A program made the translations under genes and the position numbers. From Mytilus trossulus (taxonomy: Eukaryota > Mollusca > Bivalvia > Mytilida > Mytilidae): 64,000 bases of DNA. Location: NCBI RefSeq assembly GCF_036588685.1, contig NC_086380.1, positions 31,762,474 to 31,826,473 of the forward strand, written 5' to 3'. This document shows, piece by piece, positions 48,801 to 56,606 of this stretch. Under the pieces are notes generated by a model. The model was not told the origin of the DNA. It made no database searches and saw nothing but the letters and a program-made list of their open reading frames with translations. How positions within the stretch are numbered: the first letter of the stretch is position 1; each line of letters begins with the position of its first letter.

Positions 48801-49470
48801 CTTATTTCAATTCAACAAGAGATATATTTAGGTGTCAATAATGGAGAGAAACTGCCGGTCCGTCAAGATCACCCGAGGTGATCATCACAGTTTTAGCTGT
48901 TTCTCGTTTTGATCCTTTTGGTTTTTGTCTTGATCATAAGTTTTGTATTATTATAAGATACGCTTTGGTATCTGCATTTGTTTATCACTGTCTAAAAGAT
49001 TCGTATACAATTTTGATATTTTGTTAGTATTGTATTTGTATTTTAGTAATACTAACCGATGGTGACAACATCAATGCCATAATGCCTTTTTTAATACTCA
49101 ACTTAACGTTTCATGTATGTGTTGGATTATATATACGAAGTATTTTTTGATTTGTGAAAATACAATTACAGTTACTGTTTAAGAAAAAAATATGAATGCA
49201 CAATCAGTATATTGAACTCAAAATTGAAAGAATGTTCAATGCTATTTGCAAGGAAATGGACACAGTGCATCTGTTTAGCTAGCAAATCCTTTAGACAGTT
49301 CAGATAAAGAACGGAGAAATCAGTCTGCACTAAAAGGAATTGTTCTACACACAGTAAAATGAATATAATTTCATAATACAAGTGCATACCTCAGTCTGTG
49401 GTTTATTGAAAATATCAAAAGTAGTTACATATATTTTATTGTTAAATATGTAAGCCTCATTGCTGTCCAT
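27829..49470 (-). CDS. Seven-blade WD40 repeat protein, 11 coding exons, complete
   Basis: Exons in transcript order: 49470-49390, 45406-45060, 39748-39664, 39148-39007, 37737-37548, 34974-34866, 33821-33790, 30291-30189, 29393-29328, 28998-28906, 27960-27829 (TAA). All joins keep phase, giving 459 residues. Residues 1-143 are non-WD40: basic and aromatic, then acidic and Ser/Thr-rich. Seven WD40 blades follow, with motifs such as HIKLWDYTTG, SGGWDDTVHYWDDR, GPHICGDAIDID, LTGSW and VWDFDTG. Seven blades make one closed beta-propeller, normally a protein-interaction scaffold. There is no signal peptide, so a cytosolic place is expected. I do not recognise the specific orthologue. One exon is only 32 nt, with a LINE directly behind it. 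The ATG lies 15 nt after the ShKT gene's stop, in the same frame. Confidence 0.93.
28315..28435 (-). repeat. Dispersed repeat family B copy, reversed
   Basis: Reverse complement of the family at 9045 and 24655: ACCTTCTGCTGTTGTTTTT, GGTCTCTTTGATACATTCC and CCATTTCCATTCTCAA. In the last intron of the WD40 gene. Confidence 0.8.
29065..29086. repeat. 22-bp perfect palindrome in a WD40 intron
   Basis: TTATTCACTTG is directly followed by its exact reverse complement. Chance occurrence is possible in AT-rich DNA. Confidence 0.8.
30618..30755 (+). repeat. G-rich tract with a poly-G run
   Basis: GTGGGTAGGTGGGG and related runs, then an uninterrupted G tract of roughly 20 bases near 30729-30747. It could form a G-quadruplex; on the WD40-coding strand it is C-rich. 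Run length is uncertain because homopolymers assemble poorly. Confidence 0.7.
30883..33789 (-). mobile_element. 5'-truncated LINE (non-LTR retrotransposon) in a WD40 intron
   Basis: It runs leftwards from beside the WD40 microexon to a short 3' microsatellite tail (three TTGAA units at 30883-30899, as read on the minus strand). It lies in the same orientation as its host gene. The endonuclease half is missing, so it is 5'-truncated, as is usual after incomplete reverse transcription. The RT/C-terminal part is uninterrupted, which suggests a recent insertion. No target duplication was clearly identified. Confidence 0.9.
31141..33780 (-). CDS. LINE reverse transcriptase (ORF2 remainder, 879 codons)
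   Basis: This is an RNA-directed DNA polymerase of a non-LTR retrotransposon. Visible RT motifs: GKSGGPD (234-240), GNYRGISI (293-300), the catalytic motif VDFKKAFDSV (366-375), GVKQGDSLSP (423-432) and the active-site box YADD (466-469). A C-terminal CCHC zinc-binding-like motif has Cys799, Cys802, His811 and Cys816. The N-terminal apurinic endonuclease is absent. The frame opens after a TAG inside the neighbouring exon with a non-ATG codon, so no true start is present. The 3' structure does not settle the clade (jockey/CR1-like is possible). Confidence 0.93.
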   Translation of the reverse strand: MYYLPGKFKWADQSKDIYIDALLEEKSVEDILSLNKLIDDNNFNDIDFLVNKTNEIYLEAAKKSVSFKANLKKSIMQRHTKKAKPKKVWMSNDCLLLRKEVRSLGNRLAKAPNNNALRLTYCNCKREYNKLKNKLKKDFFHSLIKQINEINPKNTKEFWGSINNYKKKNNNCEPAISAKEWEIHYKNLLASSNNDKTDTNQNIENKNQNFSNTSLNVPITCKEIKDCIKKLKKGKSGGPDLIINEFLKVGSNTLVLLLTKLFNKILNSEKFPKIWNISLLTSIYKSGDPSDCGNYRGISITSCLGKVFTSILQKRLSDFLETHNLLSSNQGGFRKNYRTVDHVFILKTIINKYLFKCKKKLYVCFVDFKKAFDSVWRSALFLKLQNKGIQGKFYNILHDMYSNTLYSCKYQNMFTKPFLANQGVKQGDSLSPTLFNIFVDDIGKYLDTNLTSAVNLNGQKVNHLLYADDLLLISESADGLQNSLDSLQKYSTEWKLNVNLKKTKIIIFSKIKVNKENFYFYYSSNAIEIVDCYKYLGVDFHSSGKFIQAVSSLSDKAKKAYFALKSKLPYSENLSVKTWLQLFNSMITPILTYGSEVWISEFKPNFEALDKSKLEKTQNSIFKNILGVHGKSSNLAVRCELGTLPISIKCYQLMFKYYERLSNIGERSGGPHEILKAAFEVDKTLTNKENSWSYKLSELMKYIGISFNKHCNINFKQKLEDFYKNKIIFELSKIKDGNCGKLLFFSKIYTKFKQQEYLNFNIPKYLRKKLTKLRISAHSLAIETGRYARPKIPSNERFCKFCTEKIENEIHFLIECPQYKNIRSKYKINDINSNNLDENFTKMLNPMSEKELKSICMYIEEALDLRDHHTVSSDNNLLQ
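33790..33821 (-). CDS. WD40 gene 32-nt microexon 7
   Basis: Acceptor ATTACAG precedes it, and AG|GTTTGT follows. It encodes YWDDRKKHSI plus two bases of an arginine codon. Without it blade 4 (GGWDDTVH) would lack its terminal WD and the frame would shift by two, so it is required by both homology and phase. The LINE open frame begins 10 bases behind its 5' splice site. Confidence 0.9.
34522..34827. mobile_element. 298-bp piggyBac-type MITE with TTAA borders
   Basis: CCCTTTCCT at 34526-34534 is inverted as AGGAAAGGG at 34815-34823, and both ends sit inside TTAA (34522-34525 and 34824-34827). CCC-type ends plus TTAA are the piggyBac signature. The interior has no coding capacity. It lies 38 bp from WD40 exon 6, on its 3' side. 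Confidence 0.75.
35355..35610 (-). mobile_element. tRNA-derived SINE in a WD40 intron
   Basis: On the minus strand it begins GTGGCCAAGTGGTCTAGG, which fits a Pol III A box (TGGCCAAGTGG). A degenerate B box follows about 60 bases on (GAGTCCAAACTC), then a tRNA-unrelated body with CCTCCACCAATAAAAACTGA. The head resembles a Ser/Leu-type tRNA. Confidence 0.75.
36785..36993. mobile_element. MITE with ACTGTAAATTCAG termini, copy 2
   Basis: Starts TACTGTAAATTCAGAAATTA and ends ATTTCTGAATTTACAGT, giving long inverted ends. It is the same family as 8628-8836, including the internal GAGAAAAATTCTGTTTAATTC block. Confidence 0.75.
37831..38136 (-). mobile_element. ~300-bp inverted-repeat element family C, reversed copy
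   Basis: Reverse-complemented it begins TTTTGGATGTAA. It then carries GACGTCATCAACG, and ends with an internal hairpin around GACTAATATTTTTTCTGTC and its inverse. Sister copies are at 50328-50622 and 63315-63597. Confidence 0.7.
38690..38865 (+). repeat. Dispersed repeat family A copy
   Basis: Contains GGGCACTTTATAGCTTGCTG, ACCTATAATGGTTTA and TTGTCTCATTGGCACTCATA. Located in a WD40 intron, opposite to the direction of transcription. Confidence 0.75.
39330..39612 (+). repeat. Dispersed non-coding repeat with AAGTTTCAAGTTCATTGGAC
   Basis: The text pattern (GTGTCCCCAGTA, CATGCGTACTAAGTTTCAAG, GGACAGACGGAGACAGACG) is that of a widespread molluscan repeat, recognised from memory. It lies immediately downstream of WD40 exon 3 in transcript terms and has no open frame. 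Confidence 0.45.
40249..40404. mobile_element. 156-bp MITE with CAGGGAC termini
   Basis: Starts CAGGGACTAAACTT and ends AAGTTTTGTCCCTG, nearly perfect inverted ends. CAGGG ends suggest a hAT mobiliser. The flanks share ATGTA but not a clear 8-bp duplication. Confidence 0.65.
41990..42094. mobile_element. 105-bp Mutator-like MITE with ~9-bp target duplication
   Basis: The left end TAGTTCAAATAATTATGAC and the right end GTCATAATTATTTGGACTA are inverted. Flanks are AGGATGACA (41981-41989) and AGGATGACT (42095-42103), matching at eight of nine bases. The same family is at 58036-58168 with a perfect 9-bp duplication. Confidence 0.75.
43616..44490. mobile_element. ~875-bp foldback element with inverted arrays of TTCGCCC
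   Basis: The left end carries TTCGCCC five times, spaced 15-17 bp (units begin near 43616, 43633, 43648, 43663 and 43680). The right end carries GGGCGAA or close variants five times with the same spacing (44421, 44436, 44452, 44468 and 44483). The interior is AT-rich, with an inverted pair related to GGTTTGCCCAAACCCTACC and no coding sequence. It is in the large WD40 intron 2. Confidence 0.8.
44913..45018. mobile_element. 106-bp near-perfect palindrome with 8-bp target duplications
   Basis: The 52-bp left arm (44913-44964, starting CACAGGCACTTG) is followed by two bases, then an exact reverse complement (44967-45018). AACCAATC flanks both sides (44905-44912 and 45019-45026). The duplications argue that it arrived by transposition, as a terminal-repeat-only hAT-like element. 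It ends 42 bp from the boundary of WD40 exon 2. Confidence 0.85.
45060..45406 (-). CDS. WD40 gene exon 2: N-terminal non-WD40 region
   Basis: The 347-nt exon begins after the acceptor TATTTAG (45407-45413) and ends at donor GTAAGT. It encodes residues 28-143: a basic and aromatic part (FGKARRFVRKGREELY), then an acidic Ser/Thr/Pro-rich linker. The in-frame ATG at 45286 could look like a start, but coding continues upstream to the acceptor and joins exon 1 in phase 0. Confidence 0.88.
45605..45830 (+). repeat. Dispersed repeat family D copy
   Basis: AAAGGCAACAGTAGTATA, CTGAGGGAAGCGCAT, ACACACAGAAACGGACTAAG and ACAAAATCCGATGAGAAT. A second copy at 56607-56945 shares all these blocks. Confidence 0.8.
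46443..47212. mobile_element. ~770-bp imperfect foldback element
   Basis: Nested inverted pairs share one centre near 46830: GGTCACCGACTTCGTTTTT (46737-46755) with its exact complement at 46905-46923, GTATAGAAAGCACATA (46602) with its inverse near 47057-47072, and GTCTCAGA near 46447 with TCTGAGAC near 47200. The arms are diverged and there is no coding frame. The GGTCACCGA block also occurs in the TTAA element at 20.25 kb. Confidence 0.7.
47290..48230 (+). pseudogene. Decayed reverse transcriptase relic
   Basis: Fragments of an RT are readable in several frames: FVTFGGRVFQQTVSIPIGT with PLLADLF (about 47630-47730), a palm-like segment near 47800-47830, and a CDKRDDF-like segment near 47990. 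Frames shift between fragments, stops intervene, and the segment before 47549 appears shortened by a deletion. This resembles RT sequences repeated in mussel genomes. Class is not settled (Penelope-like is possible). It is non-functional. Confidence 0.7.
48340..48445 (+). repeat. Tail fragment following the RT relic
   Basis: CCGGGTTTGCAATGATATGA, GCAACACGACGGATGCCAC: related to the starts of the segments at 56040 (+) and 12445 (-). It links those tails to the RT relic upstream. Confidence 0.55.
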
Positions 49471-49485
49471 GTTTTCATAACCTGC

Positions 49486-52400
49486 CTACCTCCTTAGTAC
49501 TCCTACTCCCCTAGGGTAAGCTGCGGGAAAACAAATCATGAATTAATGAATATAAAACATGTACAAAATAGTTAATGTCATTGATATAGTTTAAAATAGA
49601 CTACTATTTGGTTGTCAAGTGTAACTTTGCAACATAGAAAACGACAGATGCCACTTGGGGAGCAGGGTCTGCTGTTTACTAGTAGTTTAGTTACATTTTT
49701 GACGCGTGAAAAAAAAAAACCTACGAAGAATCTATTAAAACACTGTCTTATTATTTTGCACGAGCATATAATTGATAATCAAGGTTTTTTTTAGTAATTT
49801 TGTAATATTGTTGAGGTTTAATGCTTTATGCAATACTTTTTTTAAATCAAGAACCGAAATGTCTGTCATACTTAATTTTCGAAAATTGTTTTGTTTTAAA
49901 TAAGTATTTTTTTCTGTTCAAAATGCTTTTATTTTGCATTTCGGAGCCTTTTACATACGAATATATAGTATATAAATTCCACACTGTAGAAGGCTGTTCG
50001 GTTGACTTTAATTGCTTCCATTCTATTCATTTGATATTTGGTAGATAGTTGTCTCATTGGCAATTATACCCCACTGCCAGTGGTAAAATTCCAATTTTTC
50101 AAAAAATGACTATGCACAAACATCTACATGCAGTACATTGTGTATCCCTCATCTAACAAGACTTAGATAAAGAAATAAATACTTACTACGGCAACTTTTA
50201 CAACACATTGATAGCATGTATTCCGGGTTCTTATAGCATTGCCCATCTTTAGCCCAGGAACGACAACTTGGGTCCTGGTTAATACAACCTACAATAGAAA
50301 TTTACAAGTATTTAACCTGCAATGATTTAAATTTTGGATGTAACGTGTCTTCTAATTTGCTGACAGTGTTGTATTTATCATCTCATCGACATAATTAAGT
50401 CATGTGACCATGACATCATCAACGTTTTTTCACGATTTACGCTGGCTTAAAATGGAATTAATAATTAAATTGTAAGAAATGACTGTAATATATTTTTTGT
50501 TCATTCAAAATAACATAAAAATTGTGGTGCAAACAAAATAATAAGCATTATTCAGTGTGAACTTCATTTTTGATGTTATTTCTTCATAGACAGAAACAAT
50601 ATTCCTGTCATTCCTTAAACATCAGTACAGGCATGTACCTACATTTGGATGTGAGGCATTTAACAGGTACAAGAATGATTCATTTAAAGAAACGTATTGA
50701 GAGAATATTTCAGCTTTCGTACAGCCCACTGGAAATAATATCCAGCGTGATTATATTATGTGCATCAATTTTTCTATTTTCCGCTTCTTGATGACCTTGG
50801 AAGGAGCTAGCATGTCAGTAACAGCTATGTAGTCCTTTCTTTAAAATAATGTATCATTCTCATTTTGCACAGTTTCTTCATTTGGCCATTATGAGATCGG
50901 ACTCAGACTACTTTGACCAGAGTTTAACTGTGCGTATTGTTGTGTGTTTTTTATTCTACATTTTGCTATAGAGGTATAGAGGAGAGTTGAGATATCACAA
51001 AATATATTCAAACCATCGTATGATTGCCCATGTCAGAAGCCAAATCAAATGAACCTACTTTCTATTGTATTCATGACTTACCGTAACAACTTCGACAACA
51101 GTTAACAGTCATATAACCTGGGTTTTTCACACATTGTCCAGTACCGGCCCAGTCTCTACAACTTTTTTCATGGTCTCTGCAGTCTACAAAAAGCGATATT
51201 ACAATGCGCATTTTTATGAATACTGTTTAGTGAAGCAGTGCGTCTTCCTAAATACCAGATATTTATTGACCTAGTTGCTATCTAGAATTCTGCGACACTT
51301 GACCCAAGAAATATCGATAACTGAATCTTTGAATCATAGAAAAAAATAAGTTTATTTTGTTGCGTACAACTTTCAAAATCGTACGGGAACGTGTGAAGTG
51401 TCTTAGAATGGCGGACATATGTAACCTTGATGCGACTGTCATACACATGAGAGGTTGATATAGCTGTCTATGAAACAAGGTACAATCCACCATTATCCAC
51501 TTAAGGAAATGTCTGTACCGAGACATACATATGACAGGTGTTATCAATTAGTTTGATATGTTCGAGCTTTTGATTTTGCCATATGATTAGAGGCTTTCCG
51601 TTTTGATTTTTACTCTGTGTTTAGTATTTTTGTGATTTTACTTTGTATAATTGCAGTTTTCTGAAAATTGAATTAAGATTATTTATATTTATTTTAACTT
51701 CTTTCAAATGAAAACGGGATATGTTTTCAAGTTTAAATAAATCGCAATGTTTATTATTTAAAGTAATTCATTTAAGTTACTTCTACAGCAAGGCGTATGG
51801 TCGTCAAATACCTTTTAAATCTGAATTTTAATGCTCAAATTTAAGAAAGTTTGAAATCGTTATAATGATGTACTTCTGAAAGAGAACTTGGGTCATCAAA
51901 CTTGAATTTATATTAATCTACTTATCAACGTTTGTTTAAGATTCTGATTAATGAAAACCCATTGGTGCATTTTCACTTCACTTTTACTAACCAATATAAC
52001 TCATCTTAGGTGCTATACCTATAACCGAAAGAGTCGTTTACAGCTGTTAACATATGACTTTATACTCACTGCACTGTTTGTTACTATTAGAATTTTGAAA
52101 GCAAGGATAGCGTCACTCACCTAAAGTACTATACCTATACCTATTACACATAGAGTCTTTTACAACTCCAACTATATGAATATCTATTCAGTGTACCGTG
52201 TATCACTAACATAACTCACCGTGAGTACTATACCTATTGGCTATAACTGATTACCCATAGAGTCGTTTAAAACTGTAACTTTGATCCACCATTTTCTACA
52301 TTTGAAAATGCCTGTCCCAAGTCAGGAATATGACAATTCTTTTCCATTCGTTTTTGATGAGTTTTGTTATTTGATTTTGCTATGTGATTATGGACTTTCC

Positions 52401-53334
52401 GAATTGGTTTTCCTATAAGTTCAGTATTTTTGTGATTTTACTTTTGACTATCTACTCACTCCGCCGAGTATTAGTAACATAACTCACTGTAAGTACGGTA
52501 CCTAATAATGATAACTGCCAATCCACAGAGTCGTGTAAAACTACTGTAAATACCTATAACTCTTCACTCAGAGAGTCGTTTACAAATGTAACAGTATATC
52601 AACAGCATTATTTACCAGTATCCATTGCACCATTCAAAACTTGAAATCAGAACAGCATACAACTTAAACGTCTTCTTTCATATATATAACTACTAAGCGA
52701 CAGAACCGTTTAGAACTGTGACTACGTCTTATATAAATAACTGTTTACAACTTTGAAGAACATTTAAAAAAAATCGTTTGAAAACCAAAAAATTCAAAAG
52801 ATTTTTCGTAAACAAAAGCTTACTTACAGGGTAGCTTCTTATCCATATTAACGGTGACACCTGTAATAGTTAAATGAGGTAACACCAACAACTGTTACAA
52901 CAAGTAAAATCACAAAAATACCGTACTCCGAGGAAAATTCATATTGGAAAGTCACTACTCAAATGGCAAAAACAAACGCTCAAACACATCAAATGAACAG
53001 ATAACAACTGTCATACAACGTGATTGGTACATGCTTTTCTTATTTCTTTAGAAAAATGGCGGATTAAACCCGATTTTTATAACTAGCTCAACCCCTCACT
53101 TGTATGACAGTCGCATCCGTTTCTATATTAAAACCCACTCTTCTTCCCTATACATTTTAAACCACGTATCAATTACAATGTTTTAACCTCAATGCAATCC
53201 CGTTCCCAACGTATCTATCTCAATTTTCAAGCTTTAACTCCTTACTATTAACCACTTCACTTCTTACCGTACTGAGTACCGTTAACTGCACTGTTTACTA
53301 CTACAACAAATAGGACTGCAACAAACAACATCAT
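49486..53334 (-). CDS. Secreted protein with two ShKT domains, 5 coding exons
   Basis: Exons in transcript order: 53334-53268, 52860-52828, 51183-51082, 50288-50187, 49520-49486 (TAG 49488-49486). All introns are phase 1, and together they give 112 residues. Exon 1 encodes a start (MM) and a hydrophobic signal peptide. Exons 3 and 4, each exactly 102 nt, each encode one ShKT domain with six cysteines, W-A-x-x-G-x-C, N-P-x-Y-M and a final C-C-x-S-C. The fold is known from sea-anemone potassium-channel peptides, but also from many secreted enzymes and matrix proteins. The channel-blocking lysine-tyrosine dyad is not evident, so no toxic role should be assumed. The short tail is basic. Its stop lies 15 nt from the ATG of the WD40 gene. 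Confidence 0.88.
49925..50075 (+). repeat. Dispersed repeat family A copy
   Basis: TTTTGCATTTCGGAGCCTTT, GAAGGCTGTTCGG and GTTGTCTCATTGGCAATTAT. Located in the last intron of the ShKT gene. Confidence 0.75.
50328..50622 (+). mobile_element. ~295-bp inverted-repeat element family C, copy 2
   Basis: TTTTGGATGTAACGTGTCTT, TGACATCATCAACG, ATGACTGTAATATATTTTTT, then the inverse arm ATTTCTTCATAGACAG. In the ShKT gene intron between the two ShKT exons. Confidence 0.75.
51475..51655 (-). repeat. Dispersed repeat family E copy, reversed
   Basis: CAAGGTACAATCCACCATT, then GATTTTGCCATATGATTAG and AGTATTTTTGTGATTTTAC: inverse of the copies at 26505 and 52908. Confidence 0.65.
52000..52700. repeat. Degenerate tandem repeats in the ShKT gene intron
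   Basis: A block AACTCA-(3-5)-GTACTATACCTAT, then AGAGTCGTTTA and AACTGT, recurs about five times between 52000 and 52700, interrupted by a reversed family E repeat at 52283-52445. The units are diverged and have no coding frame. Confidence 0.6.
52283..52445 (-). repeat. Dispersed repeat family E copy, reversed, inside tandem repeats
   Basis: ATCCACCATTTTCTACATTT, CCCAAGTCAGGAATATGAC and AGTATTTTTGTGATTTTAC. It splits the local tandem repeats, so it inserted after they formed. Confidence 0.65.
52908..53120 (+). repeat. Dispersed repeat family E copy
   Basis: TCACAAAAATACCGTACTCC, GAGGAAAATTC, AACACATCAAATGAACAG and CTTGTATGACAGTCGCAT. It fills most of ShKT intron 1. Confidence 0.7.
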
Positions 53335-53345
53335 TTTGTGGGTTC

Positions 53346-54120
53346 CTGAAAATTTATTAAAACTTTCTTTACAAAAAATCACAATTACTCTGATTTAAAA
53401 AAAATAATATATGCAATTCTTAAAATGTATATAAAACTGGTGAAACACTTGATACTATGGACGCAAGACGTATGTGACAACTTCAAGACAGGTGTTCCTT
53501 ATCTGATAACATATAAATATACAACACCTAAATTTCATCTGAAATATAGACGTTAATTATGAAATGACGTTGATGTGTTTGTATGGTAAGTATTACGATC
53601 GTTTACGACATATAAAATAACAGCTGTCTTGTAAGTACTCAACCTTCATGCTTCCATTCACCTTGCACTCTGCTACAACCCTTAATGAAGTCGACGAGTA
53701 AGGATATTAGTCGACTATGTAAGGTTCAATTTAAATAGAAAAAATGGTTATTTGTTTCTTCCTCAGCAACATAGAACCAATAATTTTCATCAGGTATCAA
53801 TTGTTTTTTTCAAATTCCAAAAACCCAAAAGTTAAAATTATAAACGTAAAACAGTAAAATCATCTTTATTCATTTCCCAAAAGTAACCTGATATTGTAAC
53901 ATAATGGAAGCTTCGTTGTTTCTGTAAATCACATTTTTTTAACCAAAGGTTGAATAGCTGATTACCTTTCCATTTCAAAATTAAAAATCGAGATTGTTAC
54001 AAATGCTGTCGTTCGAGTTTGGTTATGAATTAAACTGATGTTGTAGAAAATGTCTAACTGTCGTCTTGTAGCCTACATTTAAAATAATGAAGTTATATGT
54101 ACGAAAAAAAAAGAGCTTAC
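53346..54120 (-). other. Intron in the ShKT gene 5' UTR
   Basis: A donor AAAAG|GTAAGC at 54121/54120 and an acceptor TTTTCAG at 53346-53352, 11 nt before the ATG codon, define a probable 5' UTR intron. The non-coding first exon would end at 54121. It is supported only by splice signals. Confidence 0.55.
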
Positions 54121-54174
54121 CTTTTCTGTATTTGAACTGATGGAATTTCAATTACCAAACTACATTTTCAGATG

Positions 54175-54184
54175 TTTATATATA
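54175..54184 (-). promoter_or_regulatory. TATA box of the ShKT gene
   Basis: On the minus strand the sequence TATATATAAA lies about 54 nt upstream of the first 5' UTR donor. Transcription would start roughly 25-35 nt downstream, around 54145-54155, giving a short non-coding exon 1. A strong TATA box is common in secreted, tissue-specific genes. Confidence 0.5.
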
Positions 54185-54479
54185 CCATTTGGTCAAGTGA
54201 TTATGTGTTATATTAACTGTAATAAGATACTTCATAATGAAATAACGTTAAGTTCATGCTATAAATACATGTAATTAGTAGATAATACCTAATTTCATGA
54301 CTGGCATTTTCGTTTGTTCACATAAATGACAATAATTCTAAATGTTTGTCTCCTTACATGTTACTTAGTGAAATTTAGCAATTAAGAAAATTAGAAATGT
54401 TCTACATGACAGCCTGTTGACAAGTAATTTTGATATTATTTTGGGTTAAGTTGATTCTGATTCGCATGATTTTGACATT

Positions 54480-54965
54480 TCAACAATAAATGCTGTAAGG
54501 CTTAATATTTGATACTGAATCTTAATTTAAGTATTACCCCTTATTTCTGCACTACAGGTATACACAACATATGATTTCTGGTTTAATATTTGAAACAGAT
54601 TACTGCTTTAGATATTACGCATATAAGCAGCACTACATGCATACAAATGAATACTTTCAATATTACCCCTTCTAGCAACACAACAGGAAACAAATAGATA
54701 CTTTAGATATTTCCCCTATTAGCCACACAACAGGAATAAAGATTAAAATACTTTAGATATAACCTTTATGAGCAACACTACAGGAAAACTGATTCTTAAT
54801 TAAATATAACCCCTACTTTCTACACTAAAGGAATACCCAACATATGATTTCTGGTTTTATATTTGATATGAACGCATACTTTAGATATTACCTTTATAAG
54901 CAACAATACATGAAATCATTTTTATACTTTAGATATTATCCTACTATAAACTGCAGGAATGCAGA
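54480..54965. repeat. Degenerate AT-rich tandem repeats upstream of the ShKT gene
   Basis: Units of about 50-65 bp share TACTTTAGATATTACC, AAGCAACACTACAGGAA and, in two units, CAACATATGATTTCTGGTTT. About eight units are present, at the 5' side of the putative TATA box. Confidence 0.7.
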
Positions 54966-56039
54966 TTCTTCTTAGATATATAACCGATATTATAATTTCT
55001 GTGCTCGGAAAATAAAGATTTAAAGAAAAAAAATACTTCATCTTGCCAACAACTACTATGCACAATTTAGGTACATCATTTGGTTTAGTTTCATGGATCA
55101 CATGTGTTCTATCAAATTTCTTTAAGGTCACTGACAGTAAAAGGTATTTCAAGTGTTGGTGTATATTCATTATTCATTTATAGTAGTAGGTGTAATACCA
55201 TAAACTCATGTACTCATGTCACACCCGGTTAAATACGAAAATAGGTCGAAAAAAATATTAATTTGAATTCAACAGTTGTAGGTAATTAATGAACTTTTTC
55301 TCCTTATTTCTTATATTCTGCTATAAAGCAGACTTCCCCTTTTTATTGCTTAAATACATATAAATACTTATAAGTAAATGAAATTAGTTTTTAAGCAGCT
55401 TCAACAAATTTTTCATTTAAAAAAAAGCTTTTAGCTCTCTGCGTACATTTAATTTGAACACAAGGACTCTTTGAAACACCCTTCGACAGTTAACTTTTAT
55501 ATTGATAGTTTATTAAGCTTGAATACTTCAATTACTCATTTATTATAACATTTCTATCACAAATGTGTGAAAATTACCCAAATGTTTTATTTATCGGCTC
55601 AAAGAATTGACATTTTGAGGAAATGAGAGGTATACATTGACCAAAAGAGACATTATAAGAAAGACAAAGAGGTCAATAAGTGGTATCTATAATCCGAAAG
55701 TCATCTTTTACATCACATTCAACTGCTTGTAGGTAGATGAGACAATTAATTGATCATTTATTGGTCTGCACTATATCCTATCATGATGCGGTGTAAATTG
55801 GATTTTTCGTTTCCTCAAATTGTTGAACTGAGTATGACAAAATTTGACAGGATTGCTTGAAATAACTAATATTACATATGTCTAACTATAATGAGACAAT
55901 ATCATACAATTTAAATAATTTAATGATGCAATGCATTAGTTGTAGCTTTATGTGTTACAGTTATTCGATTTCTATTTTCCATGTTTTCAGTCATGAATGT
56001 CCTTAAATTGCACAAATTGACCATATAGTTACAACCATA

Positions 56040-56285
56040 CAACGGGTTTGTAATAATACGAGCAACTCGACAGGTGACACATGTGAAGCAGAACCGGAGC
56101 ACCTGATATAACCCCCAGTTTTTGTTGGGGTTCGTGTTGGTATGCCTTATATTTTTCTATGTTGTGTCTTGTATAGTACTATTTTTCTGTTTGTCCCTTT
56201 CTTTTTTTTAGCCATGACGTTGTCAGTATTTTTCGATCTATGAGTTTGACTGTCCCTCCATACAGTTACTGTGATCATGCAGTGT
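56040..56285 (+). repeat. Tail of the RT-bearing mussel repeat
   Basis: AACGGGTTTGTAATAATACG, ACCCCCAGTTTTTGTTGGGG, GCCATGACGTTGTCAG and TATGAGTTTGACTGTCCCTC. Related to 12235-12445 (-) and to the end of the RT relic. Confidence 0.65.
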
Positions 56286-56606
56286 CATTTGTTATTCATG
56301 GCGTACTAAATTATAATCCTGGTACCTTTGGTAATTATCTACCTGTATTTTAGAATTATTGTCACGTCCAAGACACCTATGATTGCATGTGCTATCATTA
56401 TTTTTTTCCCGTTATTTCGAGAGTTGATTGCTCATAGCATTGTTTTCGTGGTTGAATTTAACTTCAGTTTAATTGACTCGAAACTTTTAAAGCTTGGCAT
56501 AGATATCCGTCTATTGATAAATTTCTAAATGTCTGTTTATTTATGCTGACTCATTCCCACCAACACTAAGTTTCCTTTATTCATCTTTATAACATTATTA
56601 CATATA

